Positions 1 to 10,920 are shown, counted from the first letter of the stretch. The stretch is 28,361 nucleotides of DNA from Anaeromyces robustus (GCA_002104895.1 MCFG01000574.1:1-28361); one strand, 5' to 3'. Notes: generated by a model not told the origin, from the letters alone. Made by a program: numbers and translations.

Positions 1-478
1 ATATAATATTTCTTTATTTTTCTATGAGATTCATTTTATATCAAAATATCTTAGTTTCTAGCAATTTTTATTATTTTTTATGAACTTTTATTTTTAAAAC
101 TATTTTTCCGCAAAAAGTATAAATAGGTGTAAAACTTTTAGTTAAAATATTTTTCTTTGTGCTTTTATTCTTTTATAACTTTATATATATTAGTAATAAT
201 TAATTCATAAGTAGTTTGAAATACTACAAAGATTAGTTATTATTAATTTTTAATAATTAATAAAACTATATTCTAATAAAACATATTTTAAATAAAAATA
301 AAATAAAACTTAAAACTAAATCTTACTAATATATATATCTCGACACCGACCTTCCGGGTTAACAAAGGAAAGGTGTTCTGATATTGCAATAAGTATCTTT
401 TATTTTAAATTTTATTTTGTTTGTGTTTACTTCAAATTTTGGTGTCAATTGTAATATTGGAACAACCGTTCCGTTACA
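1..478 (+). repeat. LTR end (family B, copy 1) inserted in element E
   Basis: A promoter-like stretch with TATAAATA at 118-125 is recognisably the same sequence, inverted, as 22,830-23,080: both share the TTTTTCCG.AAAAAGTATAAATA core and flanking blocks. It is therefore a dispersed LTR rather than a host promoter. The right edge is placed at 478, where CGTTACA meets the integrase coding sequence of element E. The other end lies outside the window. A small hairpin at 211-227 (GTAGT/ACTAC) is retained in copy 2 with a base-pair swap. Whether this is a solo LTR or the 3' LTR of a plus-strand element cannot be told here. Confidence 0.6.
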
Positions 479-2891
479 GTTATAATAACTTGAGGTATAC
501 CATGTCTACTAAAAACTTCCACTAAGAAATTAGTAACATCTTGTGAAGTGGTACTACAAAGTGGCTTTGCTTCAACCCACTTTGTGAAATAATCGACACA
601 AACAATTATAAATTTATTACCTCTTTCAGTTACCTTTAGTGGTCCAATTATATCCAAACCAAGTCGAACAAAAGGAGCTTCAACAGGAGTTCTATACTTT
701 TCTGTTGGCTTCGGTAGAGGTTCTGAACGATTAAGTTGACATATTTTGCATAAAGAAATATATTTTTTTACATCTATAATTAAGTTTTTCCAGTAATAAT
801 TTTCTTTAACTCTTTCATACGTCTTTTGAATACCCTCATGTCCTACCCTATGTTCTTTTGTAATGATTTTAATCTTTTCATAGGGATCGTCAATAATTTT
901 TCTTAATTTATCATTGTCTCTAAAGTACAAATTGTTATCAATTTTAACAATTTTATCAGTTAAAAATTTGTACATGAATTTAGAAACAAATTTCTCATTC
1001 TCCTCCTGGCTGAGAATTGGACTATTTACCGGAGAGGGATCATTGGCAGAGTCAGTATTATTATTAATACTGGTCGAAGGGCAAAGGATAAAGTTCTCAG
1101 AGTCAAAAGAAGAATCCAAACAAACGTTAACGTAAGAAGAGTCTTTCGGAACAACTCTGGAAAGCGCATCAGCAATAATATTTGCTTTGCCAGGTTGATA
1201 AACGATTTCCACTTGAAGCTGACTAAATTTATCACACCATCTTTGATGTTTTGTGGTGTTCGGTAAACAATTCTTTATAAGGTATACAAGCGGCTTATGG
1301 TCTGTATATAACAAGGTCTTATAAGGATTACCTAAGATATAATGTTCAAATTGAGATATACAATAAAAAGCAGCAGTACCTTCTAATTCGGTAGTAGAAT
1401 AATTCTTTTCAGCCTTCTTCAAACTTCTACTAATATAATAGATAGGGTGTTCAATTTTATCGTCATAAAGTTGTAGTAAGACACCACCAATACCATAACC
1501 ACAAGCGTCAGAGCGAATGATAAAAGGGATGTCGAACTTAGGATAACATAGAATAGGAGCGTTCATTAAACAGTTTTTCAACAATTGGAAACTATTATCT
1601 TGAGTATTAGACCATTCAAAAATAGCTTTCTTTCTTAATAAGGAACAAAGAGGAGCGGCAATGGAAGAATAATTTTCAATAAAATTCCTATAGTAGCCTG
1701 TCATACCAAGAAAAGAACGAAGTTCAGAGACATCAGAAGGTTGTTTCATATTCAAAATAGCCATGGTTTTCTTTTCTAAAGGTAGTAATCCATCAACAGT
1801 TATTTTATGACCCAAAGCTTCAATTTCGGTTTGACAAAAATTACATTTTTCTATATTTAATTTTAAGTTATATTTCCTTAAGATATTAAAAACTTTAGAT
1901 AAATGAATTAAATGATTTTCAAAACAATCAGAATAAATAATAATGTCATCTAAATAAATTTGGACACAATCATTGATTAAATCAAAAAAAATGCGATTCA
2001 TTTCGCGCTGAAAGGTAGCAGGTGCGTTGGTTAAACCAAAGGGCATAACCTTAAAATAATAATTACCATATTTAGTGGTAAAAGAAGTTTTCTCCATATC
2101 ATCAGCCCACATAGGAATCTGATGATAACCACTAAATAAATCTATAGAAGAAAATATTTTGGCATCTTTTAAAGCATCAAATATTTCGCGAATTTTTGGA
2201 AGAGCATAAGCGTCTTTTACGGTGACACTGTTTAATTTTCTAAAATCGATACAGAGACGCCATTTTCCATTCTTTTTAAGAACCAGAACGACAGGAGATG
2301 CCCAAGGGGAATGAGACGGTTCAATTAGTTTTTTTTCTAATAGTTTTCGAAGTTCAACCTTTAAAGCATCAGATTGCACTTGTGAAATTTTGTACGCCTT
2401 TTGTTTAATTGGTGTAGTATTTTCTTCAAGGACTATATGGTGAGGGAGCAGTTTAGAAGGTTCCAGATCGTCAGAGGAGATAGCAATAATATCATGAAAC
2501 GAATCTAATAGTGAACAAAATTTCCTATAATCTTTTTTATTTTTAAATTTTATATTATTAACGATAAGATCAATAATTCTTTCTTTTTCATTAATATGAG
2601 AGTTAGAATTCGTTTCCACAGAATTAGGAAAAATGGTAGCTTCAACAATATCAACAGCAGGTTCAGAAGAAATACATATTAAAGATTTAGGACGTAAGGT
2701 GTTAATATCTTTAACGTTAAGAATAGGTTCCAAATAACCATTCCAATTTTTATACACAAGCATTTTATCAATAGTGTCGATAAATATTCTATTATCAGAT
2801 TGGGTTTTCATAGAAATAATAGCGTCATACGAAGGATCTGCAGTTTCGGAAATTTTAAATTCATCAAAGAATTCTATAGACCCTAATTTTA
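479..2891 (-). pseudogene. Ty3/gypsy pol part of element E (RT, RNase H, integrase), interrupted
   Basis: This is the downstream half of a minus-strand Ty3-type element. Going from high to low coordinates there is a reverse transcriptase with the catalytic YLDD near 1,950 and the preceding PFGLTNAPATFQ block. RNase H follows at about 1,500-1,200 (SDACGYGIGG, TELEG and TDHKPL blocks). Next come the integrase H2C2 zinc-binding region at about 730-850 and the first part of the integrase core (GLDIIGPL, about 640-660). The core is cut by the LTR ending at 478. The protease and Gag of the same element lie beyond element A at 9,621-11,954. No chromodomain is visible. It copies RNA to cDNA and integrates it in intact relatives; here it is a fossil disrupted by at least two insertions. 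Family identity is strong, clade is not resolved. Confidence 0.9.
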
Positions 2892-2896
2892 CAGAC
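2892..2896. repeat. Target-site duplication, left copy (CAGAC)
   Basis: CAGAC directly precedes the TGTAACG start of the 5' LTR of element A and recurs at 9,621-9,625 directly after its 3' LTR. Five bases is the usual duplication length for Ty3-type integrases, so both ends of A are fixed to the base. Confidence 0.9.
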
Positions 2897-2923
2897 TGTA
2901 ACGAATCATGAAAATGAGTAACC

Positions 2924-2977
2924 TGTCTTAGTGGTTAGTAACTAAGACTATGGTTCGAACCTCTCGAGTTCGAAACC
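2924..2977 (+). promoter_or_regulatory. tRNA-like Pol III promoter module in the LTR
   Basis: TGTCTTAGTGG (2,924-2,934) matches the tRNA A-box at all but one fixed position. Two B-box-like words follow: GGTTCGAACCT (2,952-2,962) and AGTTCGAAACC (2,967-2,977), each one base off the consensus. The spacing from the A-box to the second B-box is 43 bases, close to that in a tRNA gene. The segment also forms a perfect 8-bp hairpin (GTCTTAGT 2,925-2,932 with ACTAAGAC 2,941-2,948) and a 5-bp one (CGAAC 2,956-2,960 with GTTCG 2,968-2,972). A T-run downstream near 3,000 could terminate Pol III. The acceptor arms do not pair, so it is not a tRNA gene. Whether it is transcribed is unknown. Confidence 0.55.
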
Positions 2978-3041
2978 TCTCAATTCCAAAATATCATATT
3001 TTTATTATTTTTATTTTTACCATAAATTTTACCAAATCCTG

Positions 3042-3150
3042 ATTGGTTAAATTTTGGTCACTAAAAAAATTTTTAAAATTATTTTAAAATTTTTAGTATA
3101 AATACGAGTGAATTTTTCTCAAAAAATTTTATAAAAATTCGAGTTATTAT
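3042..3150 (+). promoter_or_regulatory. Pol II promoter and predicted RNA start of element A
   Basis: An inverted CCAAT box (3,042-3,046) lies 55 bp before TATAAATA (3,097-3,104). The predicted RNA start GAGTTATTAT (3,141-3,150) is 44 bases from the first T of the TATA box. Element C has the same 44-base distance (27,424 to 27,468). The start is inferred from complementarity to the primer-binding site, not measured. Confidence 0.65.
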
Positions 3151-3275
3151 TAATAAATAAAAATAATTATTTAACACTAACTTGTAAAGTAGTTTTGTGT
3201 TCGATAATAAATTTTTATTTTACATTAAGAAGAAAGTATATTTTTTATTGTTGTCGAACACTTCAGTTCTTGACA

Positions 3276-3285
3276 ATAATAACTC
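3276..3285 (+). promoter_or_regulatory. Self-priming primer-binding site of element A
   Basis: ATAATAACTC follows the LTR directly and is the exact reverse complement of GAGTTATTAT at 3,141-3,150; including the last A of the LTR the match is 11 bases. This is the arrangement known from Tf1 and related chromoviruses, where the 5' end of the RNA folds back as primer instead of a tRNA. No tRNA-type site beginning TGG is present here. Confidence 0.8.
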
Positions 3286-3544
3286 CTAATAAAATATAAC
3301 TTTATACCTTAGTGTTAAATTATATTTATTTTTATATTTTTTAATATATATACAAGTAAGTCAGTGAAACTTGTATTAAAGGAAAAGGTCACTAAATTAA
3401 TAGAAAGATCGTATACTAATACAAGGGACGCTCTATGGCGCTTGAATAAATATTAATAATATATAAATAATTATAAAATTTATTATCAGATTTTAATTTT
3501 TTCTATTTCTTTTTCTAATAAAACAAATTTTTATTTTTTTCCTT

Positions 3545-3578
<34 letters not shown>

Positions 3579-4321
3579 AAAAAAAAAAAAATAAAAAAAA
3601 AAAATAAAATATTTTTCTAAAAAACCATATTTATTTTTTTAAAAAATTTTTTCAACTATAAAATATTTATTTAATAATAAGTTTTATTATATAAATATTA
3701 TAAATAATATTATAAATTCGCCTCCCTTGCTAGCGTGTACAGAAGTTGGGTTTTGATACCATAATACTCAATCCAATTCTGTCGAAGCTGATACTTGGGA
3801 AGGATAACCTGAAACTATTTTTTAGCTAACAATAAGTTAGTTGTTATAAAATTTTTTCACCGTTACCTTCTTTTATTAATTTTTTTTAATTAATATTAAC
3901 TCTCGGCTAAACAGAACCTTGAGAGCTAGTATAGGGCCCGTTGTAATTTTATTATAACGCAGTTTATAATATAACTGATTATATATTTGATGACCCAACA
4001 CTATATAATCAGGCTTATAATATTTGTCTTAAAATTTTTTTATTAAATTATATAATTATATTTGAAAAAATTATTTTTTTAATTGTTCCGATTTTTATAT
4101 ATAGTTTGATTTTAATCTATTTTATTTAACTTTATTTTAATTTCTTATCAACCACTATTTTTGAAAAAACTCACTATTCTTGAAAAAACTTACTATTCTT
4201 GAAAAAACTCACTATTCTTGAAATAATTCAAATTTATCAGTCGCTATTCTTGGAAAAAACTCAAATTTTTGTTCTCTATTTTTACAAAAAAAAAAAAAAA
4301 AAAAAAATTTTTTTCTAAGTC
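3286..4321 (+). other. Long 5' leader of element A
   Basis: About 1 kb of untranslated sequence lies between the primer-binding site and the gag ATG. It has an A-rich run at about 3,547-3,610 and GC-richer islands at about 3,420-3,445 and 3,720-3,960. The island TACCATAATACT (3,757-3,768), GATACTTGGG (from 3,789) and the hairpin CTAACAATAAGTTAG (3,826-3,840) recurs in the same order and spacing in element C. Near 4,150-4,260 the phrase ACTATTCTTGAAAAAACT repeats about five times in tandem with variation. Packaging, dimerisation or internal initiation are possible roles, none shown. Confidence 0.7.
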
Positions 4322-7300
4322 ATGGAAGAAGAGATACTAAATAATGCTACTCTAAAGGACGGATTTGCCGGGGACCGTCGATTCTTAAAGGGATTCCTAG
4401 CCAAGGTTGAACTGGTCTTCTTACTGTATCCGGATCGCTACCACGACCACGAAACAAAAATTATTTATCTCATCTCTAGGCTATATGGGAACGCGATGAA
4501 TTGGGCCGCCTCCCTGATAGAGAATGATGACCCCTGTTTGCATGACTATCAGGCCTTTGTTGCTAAACTTAAGGCATATTATGGAAATTGTGACGCAACA
4601 TATGTAGCAAACCAGATGTTGCGCACAATTAAACAACAAAAACTCGGGGGTATTCGTGGGTATATACAAGAATTCAACAAATATTCGGACGAGTCGAACT
4701 GGAACGAAGAGGCCAAGATGGACGCTTTCATTGCAGGACTCCACAACCAAGTTGCAATGAAAATAATTGAAATGTTCCCAGGGCCCCAGAACCTCACTTC
4801 CCTCCAAATTGTGGCGTCCAGGATTGACTCCAGATTATCGTCCAGAAATATGTTCTACAGCAATAGGAATTTTAGTAATGGTTCCTATAGTAGAAAACAA
4901 AATAATTCAAATAGGCCTCCAAATCAAAATCAAACTAGCCAGAAAAAATTTGGACCCTTAAGCAAAGAAGAAAAAGAAAGAAGAAGAAAGGAAAATCTCT
5001 GCCTATACTGCGGCTCACCCAACCATAAGTTAAAGGATTGCAATAAGAAAAATAAAAATAAAGAAAGTATGTTTATGATGTCAATCCCAACTATGGCGTC
5101 AAATTCAAATGAGTCATCTTCAGAACGATTCACGAAGGAATTTAAACTCTCTTTTGAACTTTCACCCAAGATTCTCATTGATTCTGGTTCTAAGCTTAAT
5201 CTTATCGATGTTGACTACTGTAACGACCATAATCTACCTTATCATGACGACGGTAATTTACCTAAAATTATTGATATAGGTGGTAGTCAATCTATTTTTG
5301 GTATAACTCCGCCTCTTAATCTCCGTTATAAGGACCACCTTTGTCGAACCCAATTCTATGTTACTGATTTACCTGTTTATCCTTGTATACTAGGTCTCGA
5401 TTGGCTCAGGGAACACAACCCACACATCGATTTCTCTTCAAACACTTTATCCTTTGTTTCTAATCATTGCCTTACCTATTGTGTTACGTTACCTACTAAC
5501 GTTCCTGAATTTCCTGAAGAGTCTTCTGCTTTCCCTGCCATTGAAAATAATTCTCGTCGAAAAAAGTCTCGTTATAACAATATTCATAATAATTCTCGTA
5601 ATAACAATTTCAGTATGAACCATTCCGTAAATAATTCAAACTCTGATAACTCTCCTAACTACACTTCTTTTCTTGTCATTACCGATGAATCCAAAGGAAA
5701 ATCAAAAAAGGATTCTGTTTCTGATAACTCCCTAGTTGTTAATTCGTTTTCTGTCTCTCTTGGTCCTTCAACTAATCCAAATTACAATTCAGTTCTAAAT
5801 CAAAATTCTGCCTATTCTAATTCCACTTCTACTTCTAATTCTAGTTCTAATGCTACCTCTGTTCCTAATTCTCGTCCTACGTCTTATTCCCTTATTAGTT
5901 CTAATTCTAACTCTATTTCTACTTCCAGTTCTACTTTGAAATCTGACTCTAATTCCATTACAAACTCTATTTCTAATTTTATTTCAGATCATGATTTAAA
6001 GCTCAAACTCCCTGCTGAATTAATTGAATTTCTAGATGTTTTTAGTGAAGCTTCCGCCAACAAGCTCCCTCCTCATCGTCCGTATGATTGCCAGATAAAT
6101 CTCATAGTTAATGGTAAACTTCATTATGGACCCATTTATCCATTAACTAATAAAGAAACAAAAGCTCTTGAAAAATATATAAAAGAAAATCTCAAGAAAG
6201 GGTTTATTCGTAAATCTAAATCCCCAGCTGGAGCTTCTATATTTTTTGTCTTGAAAAAGAATGGTGAACTTAGATTAGTGGTTGATTATCGTCCACTAAA
6301 TGAAATTACCATTAGAGATTCTTACCCTCTCCCATTAATTCAAGATATGCTGGAGCATTAGGGTAAAGCTAAAATCTTCTCAAAACTGGATCTCCGCTCA
6401 GCGTACAACTTGATTCGCATAAAAGAGGGAGATGAATATAAGACTGCCTTTACCTGTTCCTTTGGACATTTTGAATACACCGTCATGCCTTTTGGATTGA
6501 AAAACGCTCCTGCCGTTTTTCAACATTTTATTAACGATGTACTCGAAGATGTTATTGGAAAGTTCGCCTATGCCTACATCGACGACATTATAATCTTCTC
6601 TAAAGATTATAATTCTCATGTTAAACATGTTAAGGAAATTCTTATTCGCCTCAGAAAAGCTGGACTATTCGCCAAACTAGAAAAGTGCGAATTTTTCGTT
6701 CCATATATCGATTTCCTTGGTCACCGCATATCAGCCCAAGGTATTTTCATGGATCCAAAAAAGGTTGATTCTATTTTAAATTGGCCTACCCCCACTTGTG
6801 TCAAAGAAGTTCAATCGTTTCTCGGTCTCGCTAACTACTATAGACACTTCATTCCAGGCTTTGCCAAATTAGCTCATCCGCTTCACCTTCTCCTTAGAAA
6901 AAATACAAAATTTTCTTGGTCTCCTGAAGCTCAGTCTGCATTTGATTCCTTAAAATTGAAATTTACTTCTTCTCCTGTACTTTCTTATCCTAACCGAGAA
7001 CTTCCTTTTATTGTCGAAACCGATTCTAGTAATTTTGCTATCGGTGCAGTATTATCTCAGAAATCACCCAGTGATAATGCTATCCACCCTGTCGCTTTCT
7101 TCTCAAGATCTCTTACTGGTCCAGAACGAAACTACCCCATTTATGATAAGGAACTTTTGGCTATCGTCTCTGCTTTGGAAAACTGGCGTCATCTCCTCAA
7201 AGGCTCTGACATTCCTTTCTCTATTTATTCTGATCATCGAAATCTTCTTTTCCAGAAAAAACCCGAAAAGATGACTCAAAGACTCGTTCGTTGGTCCTTG

Positions 7301-8902
7301 TTTCTCTCTGAGTTTAATTTTAAAATTTTATATCGTTCTGGTTCTTCCAATGGTAAACCCGATGCTCTCTCACGCCGCCCTGATTATGCTAACTCTACCG
7401 ATTCTTCAGATATTCCTTTCACTGTTCTACATCCAGAAAATTTCTGTGCCCTTATTTGCTCAGCTTCTTCTCTTAATGATGATATTCTTTCAGGCTACAA
7501 ATCTGATTCCTTTTACCATGATGTTTGTACCTACCTCGAAAATAAAAAGCCTTCAATTCCTCATCACCAAATTGACAAATTTTCTTTAAGTAATGGTTTT
7601 CTTCTATTTGATAACCGTATTTATGTTCCTCCAAACTGTCGCAATCATATCTTGAAAATCTGCCATGATTCACCCAATGCAGGCCATTATGGCATTAGAA
7701 AGACTACCTCTCTCATCGTCCGCGACTTTTGGTGGCCATCTCTTTCCTCTGATTGTAAAAATTATATTAGGTCTTGCGATATTTGCTGTCGCTCAAAATC
7801 TTCCCGTCACAAACCTTATGGCTTTCTTAACCCTCTTAATATTAGTGAACGTCCTTGGTCTTCCATTTCCATGGATTTTATTACTGATCTCCCTGACTCT
7901 GATGGTTTCTCCTGTATTTTAGTTTTTGTTGATAGACTAACCAAGATGTTCCATCTTGTACCTTTCCATAGCTTACCTTCTGCTGTCGAAACTGCCTCTG
8001 CTTTTATTGATTACATCTTTAAACTCCACGGTTTGCCTAATGAAATTATCTCAGACAGAGGTGCTCAGTTCACATCTAAATTTTGGAAAGCCGTTTGCCA
8101 GTCCCTGAACATCGAACTTAAATTTTCGTCTCCTTACCACCATCAGTCCAATGGCCAGACGGAGAGAGTGAACTCCGTTGTAGAACAATACTTAAGATGT
8201 TTTTCCAATTATAAAGGTTCTGATTGGAAACAATACTTAAGTCTAGCAGAATTTAGCTATAACAATGCTGTTCAAGAGTCTACTGGTTTTTCCCCTTTCT
8301 TTCTAAACTATGGTTTTCACCCGAAACACTCACCTTTAATCCCTGAACAAACTAATGTACCACGCGCTGTTGAATTCACTAAAGACTTTCAAGACTTAAT
8401 GAAGAAGTTAAAAGAAAATTTGAAAACTGCTATTGAAATTCAGAAGAAACAAGCCGACAAGTACAGAAGTAAGCCACCCAAGTTCAAAAAGGGTGATAAA
8501 GTTTGGCTTGATAGTTCTTTAATAATACATAAGGGAAATAAAAAGTTTAAACCAAGGAAACTAGGCCCATACAAAATCTTAGAAAAGGTAACCGAAGTTT
8601 CTTACAAATTGGATCTACCTAAAGCCATTAGAATTCACCCAATCGTACATGTTTCAAGCTTGGAACCATATTATGAAGACAGTTTCGACCGAATCAAACC
8701 AGCTCCACCTCCTATTATTGTTAATGATGAAAAGGAATATGAGGTAGAAGAAATTTTAGACAGAAGAAAATATTATGGCAAGATACAATATTTAATTAAG
8801 TGGAAAGGTTATCCTCTTTCTGAAGCATCTTGGGAACCAAAAGAAAATTTAAACTGTGATGAAATTTTAAGAAATTTTAACAAAAAATTTAACAAAAAAT
8901 AA
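4322..8902 (+). pseudogene. gag-pol coding region of chromovirus A
   Basis: The start is the first ATG after the leader. Parts in order: Gag capsid-like domain (about 4,340-4,860); a CCHC zinc knuckle CLYCGSPNHKLKDC (about 5,000-5,040); an aspartic protease with ILIDSGSKLN (about 5,170-5,200); a Ser/Asn-rich linker (about 5,520-5,980); RT with YIDD at about 6,574; RNase H (about 7,000-7,370); the integrase H2C2 region (about 7,650-7,800); an integrase core with D,D(35)E residues at about 7,873, 8,054 and 8,162; a GPY/F-type module (RKLGPYKILEKV, about 8,550); and a chromodomain with YEVEEILDRR and YLIKWKGY (about 8,730-8,880). A single Gag-Pol polyprotein is usual in Tf1-like elements. The region is nearly open, with about one break, so the copy is young but probably not functional. 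The chromodomain is the part that in relatives directs integration to particular chromatin. Confidence 0.93.
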
Positions 8903-9009
8903 TAGCAAAATAATACTTATTTTATTTTTATCAATATATTTTATTCTTATCGATATTTTATTAATATTAAATTTATATTTTATTTTTATCAATATATTTT
9001 ATTAATATC

Positions 9010-9044
<35 letters not shown>

Positions 9045-9233
9045 TAATAAATAAATTTTTATTTTATATCTTATATAGTCAATTTTATTAATGTAATTAA
9101 AAAATAAAAATCCATGTAATTTTTTTTAAAATGTAATAATTAAAAGAAAATTTCACTCTTAGAATAGTTTACATTTTATAAATTTTAGTTTAACTCGAGA
9201 TTCGTCTGGTATCCGAATCCTGGAGGAGGACCA
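8903..9233 (+). other. 3' untranslated region and polypurine tract of element A
   Basis: AT-rich DNA in which a TTTTATTTTTATCAATATATTTTATT phrase occurs twice (about 8,925-9,001), followed by an A-run. GGAGGAGGA (9,222-9,230) directly before the 3' LTR is the polypurine tract that primes plus-strand DNA synthesis in LTR elements. Confidence 0.75.
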
Positions 9234-9620
9234 TGTAACGAATCATGAAAATGAGTAACCTGTCTTAGTGGTTAGTAACTAAGACTATGGTTCGAACCTC
9301 TCGAGTTCGAAACCTCTCAATTCCAAAATATCATATTTTTATTATTTTTATTTTTACCATAAATTTTACCAAACAAAATTATCCTGATTGGTTAAATTTT
9401 GGTCACTAAAAAAATTTTTAAAATTATTTTAAAATTTTTAGTATAAATACGAGTGAATTTTTCTCAAAAAATTTTATAAAAATTCGAGTTATTATTAATA
9501 AATAAAAATAATTATTTAACACTAACTTGTAAAGTAGTTTTGTGTTCGATAATAAATTTTTATTTTACATTAAGAAGAAAGTATATTTTTTATTGTTGTC
9601 GAACACTTCAGTTCTTGACA
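9234..9620 (+). repeat. 3' LTR of element A
   Basis: 387 bp, TGTAACG...TTGACA, the same as 2,897-3,275 apart from one short indel. It carries its own copy of the tRNA-like module (about 9,261-9,314) and TATAAATA at 9,442-9,449. CAGAC follows directly. Confidence 0.95.
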
Positions 9621-9625
9621 CAGAC
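9621..9625. repeat. Target-site duplication, right copy (CAGAC)
   Basis: Second copy of the 5-bp word at 2,892-2,896, bounding element A. Confidence 0.9.
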
Positions 9626-9981
9626 AAACGAACAATATCGTAGACGCGACTAATATCATTAACAATAGCCTGTTTAATAGTGCTCTTTACTTGACCTATA
9701 ATTTGATAATTTTTAATAAATTTATTTAAAAATTGACGCGTAATTAAGTTCGCGTTACTACACGTATCAATAAATATTACCGCAGGAAAACCATTAATAT
9801 AACCACACACAGAACCTATATCGCGATTAAGAACCATTTTATTATTACTGCTTAAATTAGGAATATAGTTTTCAACAGATATATTACCTTTATTATTACC
9901 TTGACTCATATTATTATTACAATTATTCTCATTATTCTTATTATAATTATTATTATTGTTATTGATATTATTATTAGTATC

Positions 9982-10064
<83 letters not shown>

Positions 10065-10920
10065 CACTGAATGTCGAATTAGTAACATTTACAATACTGT
10101 CATCAATTTTCTTTACATTTTTCATCCCTTTAATTAATTCATCTTTGGAAATTTTTGAAATATTTAGAAGTTGTCTTATTGTGATGTTAGCTGGAATATT
10201 AAATAAATCTTCACAAATATTGTATTGTTCCTGGTTTTTCATCATTTGTAGAATTGGCTTTACTTTCTTATCTTTCTCTTCTAAATGCCCAGTTTCCATA
10301 GCATCATTACTAAAATTTTTATTTGTAGTTGTTGTTTGATTAGATTTTAGGTTTGAATTTTTCTTATTTTTATTTACATTTACTCTTTCTTTTTGTACGT
10401 CATTATTGCTCTCAATTTTTTTATCCTTTTCAACTATGTCTTTCCTTACCCTTCTAGTAGGTTTAATAACAGGTCTAGAGTTAGTATTATTATTTAAGCT
10501 ATTATCTTGAGTTGAGTTATAATTGTTAGCATTATTCTTTAAAAGGTCCCCTGGTATGTTATTATCAGCATTTTGGTTATAATTATTTGTAAAATTTCTT
10601 GATTTCTTGTTAATATTAGTTACTAAGTTATTATATTTCTCATCTCTTTCTCTTTTTGCAGCAGCTATGATTTCTTCAATATTATTATGATTGTTTAATG
10701 AGAGTTCCATAAAATTTTTATTATCATATTTACCATTTACATTTCCCATATTATTTAAAATATTATTATCATATTCCTCCTGATTACTATAATTATTTCC
10801 ATTATATATATCCTTATAGTTATCATTATAAATATTTTCCTTATATAAATTAAAATTATCATTACAAGTATCATCATAATTATAGGAATTATTATTATTA
10901 TTGCTATAAATGTTATTCAT
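9626..10920 (-). pseudogene. Protease and Asn-rich linker region of element E
   Basis: Minus-strand coding sequence between the Gag and RT parts of element E. It is dominated by Asn, Lys and Asp, with a long poly-Asn run encoded by (ATT)n at about 9,984-10,050. Near its end (about 9,735-9,775) FIDTCSNANLITRQFL looks like a retroviral aspartic protease active site, with Asp-Thr-x-Ser in place of the common DSGAS. The integration of element A follows directly. Low-complexity Asn tracts are common in proteins of very AT-rich genomes. The protease call rests on one motif and on position. Confidence 0.65.
9984..10050. repeat. (ATT)n microsatellite
   Basis: About 22 uninterrupted ATT units, read as poly-Asn on the minus strand within element E. 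Slippage during replication easily makes such runs. Confidence 0.95.

Larger units (their letters stand above)
2897..3275 (+). repeat. 5' LTR of element A
   Basis: It starts TGTAACGAATC and ends TTCTTGACA. It holds, in order, a tRNA-like A/B-box module (2,924-2,977), an inverted CCAAT box (ATTGG, 3,042-3,046), TATAAATA (3,097-3,104) and a predicted RNA start at 3,141. The right end is set by the identical end of the 3' LTR and by the primer-binding site that follows. Confidence 0.95.
2897..9620 (+). mobile_element. Element A: young chromovirus (Ty3/gypsy, Tf1/sushi-like) nested in element E
   Basis: This is a full-length LTR element of about 6.7 kb with TG...CA LTRs of 379 and 387 bp, a 5-bp target duplication, a self-priming site, a 1-kb leader, gag-pol, a polypurine tract and a C-terminal chromodomain. 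By eye the two LTRs are identical except for one short indel, so the insertion is recent. The coding region is in long open stretches with about one break, so it is nearly whole but probably not active as it stands. It sits in the same direction as element C and opposite to its host element E, which it splits between the protease and RT regions. Confidence 0.93.

Noticed and set aside
118-125. A host gene promoter at the window start
   Set aside because: The same TATA context occurs inverted at 22,976-22,983 within an LTR, so it is repeat-derived.
3547-3610. Poly(A) tail marking a LINE or processed gene
   Set aside because: The A-run is in the leader of element A, a similar run occurs at the same place in element C, and no LINE sequence precedes it.
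9901-10339. Open frames coding for Ile- or Leu-rich proteins over the (ATT)n run
   Set aside because: They are other-frame readings of the microsatellite inside the element E coding sequence.
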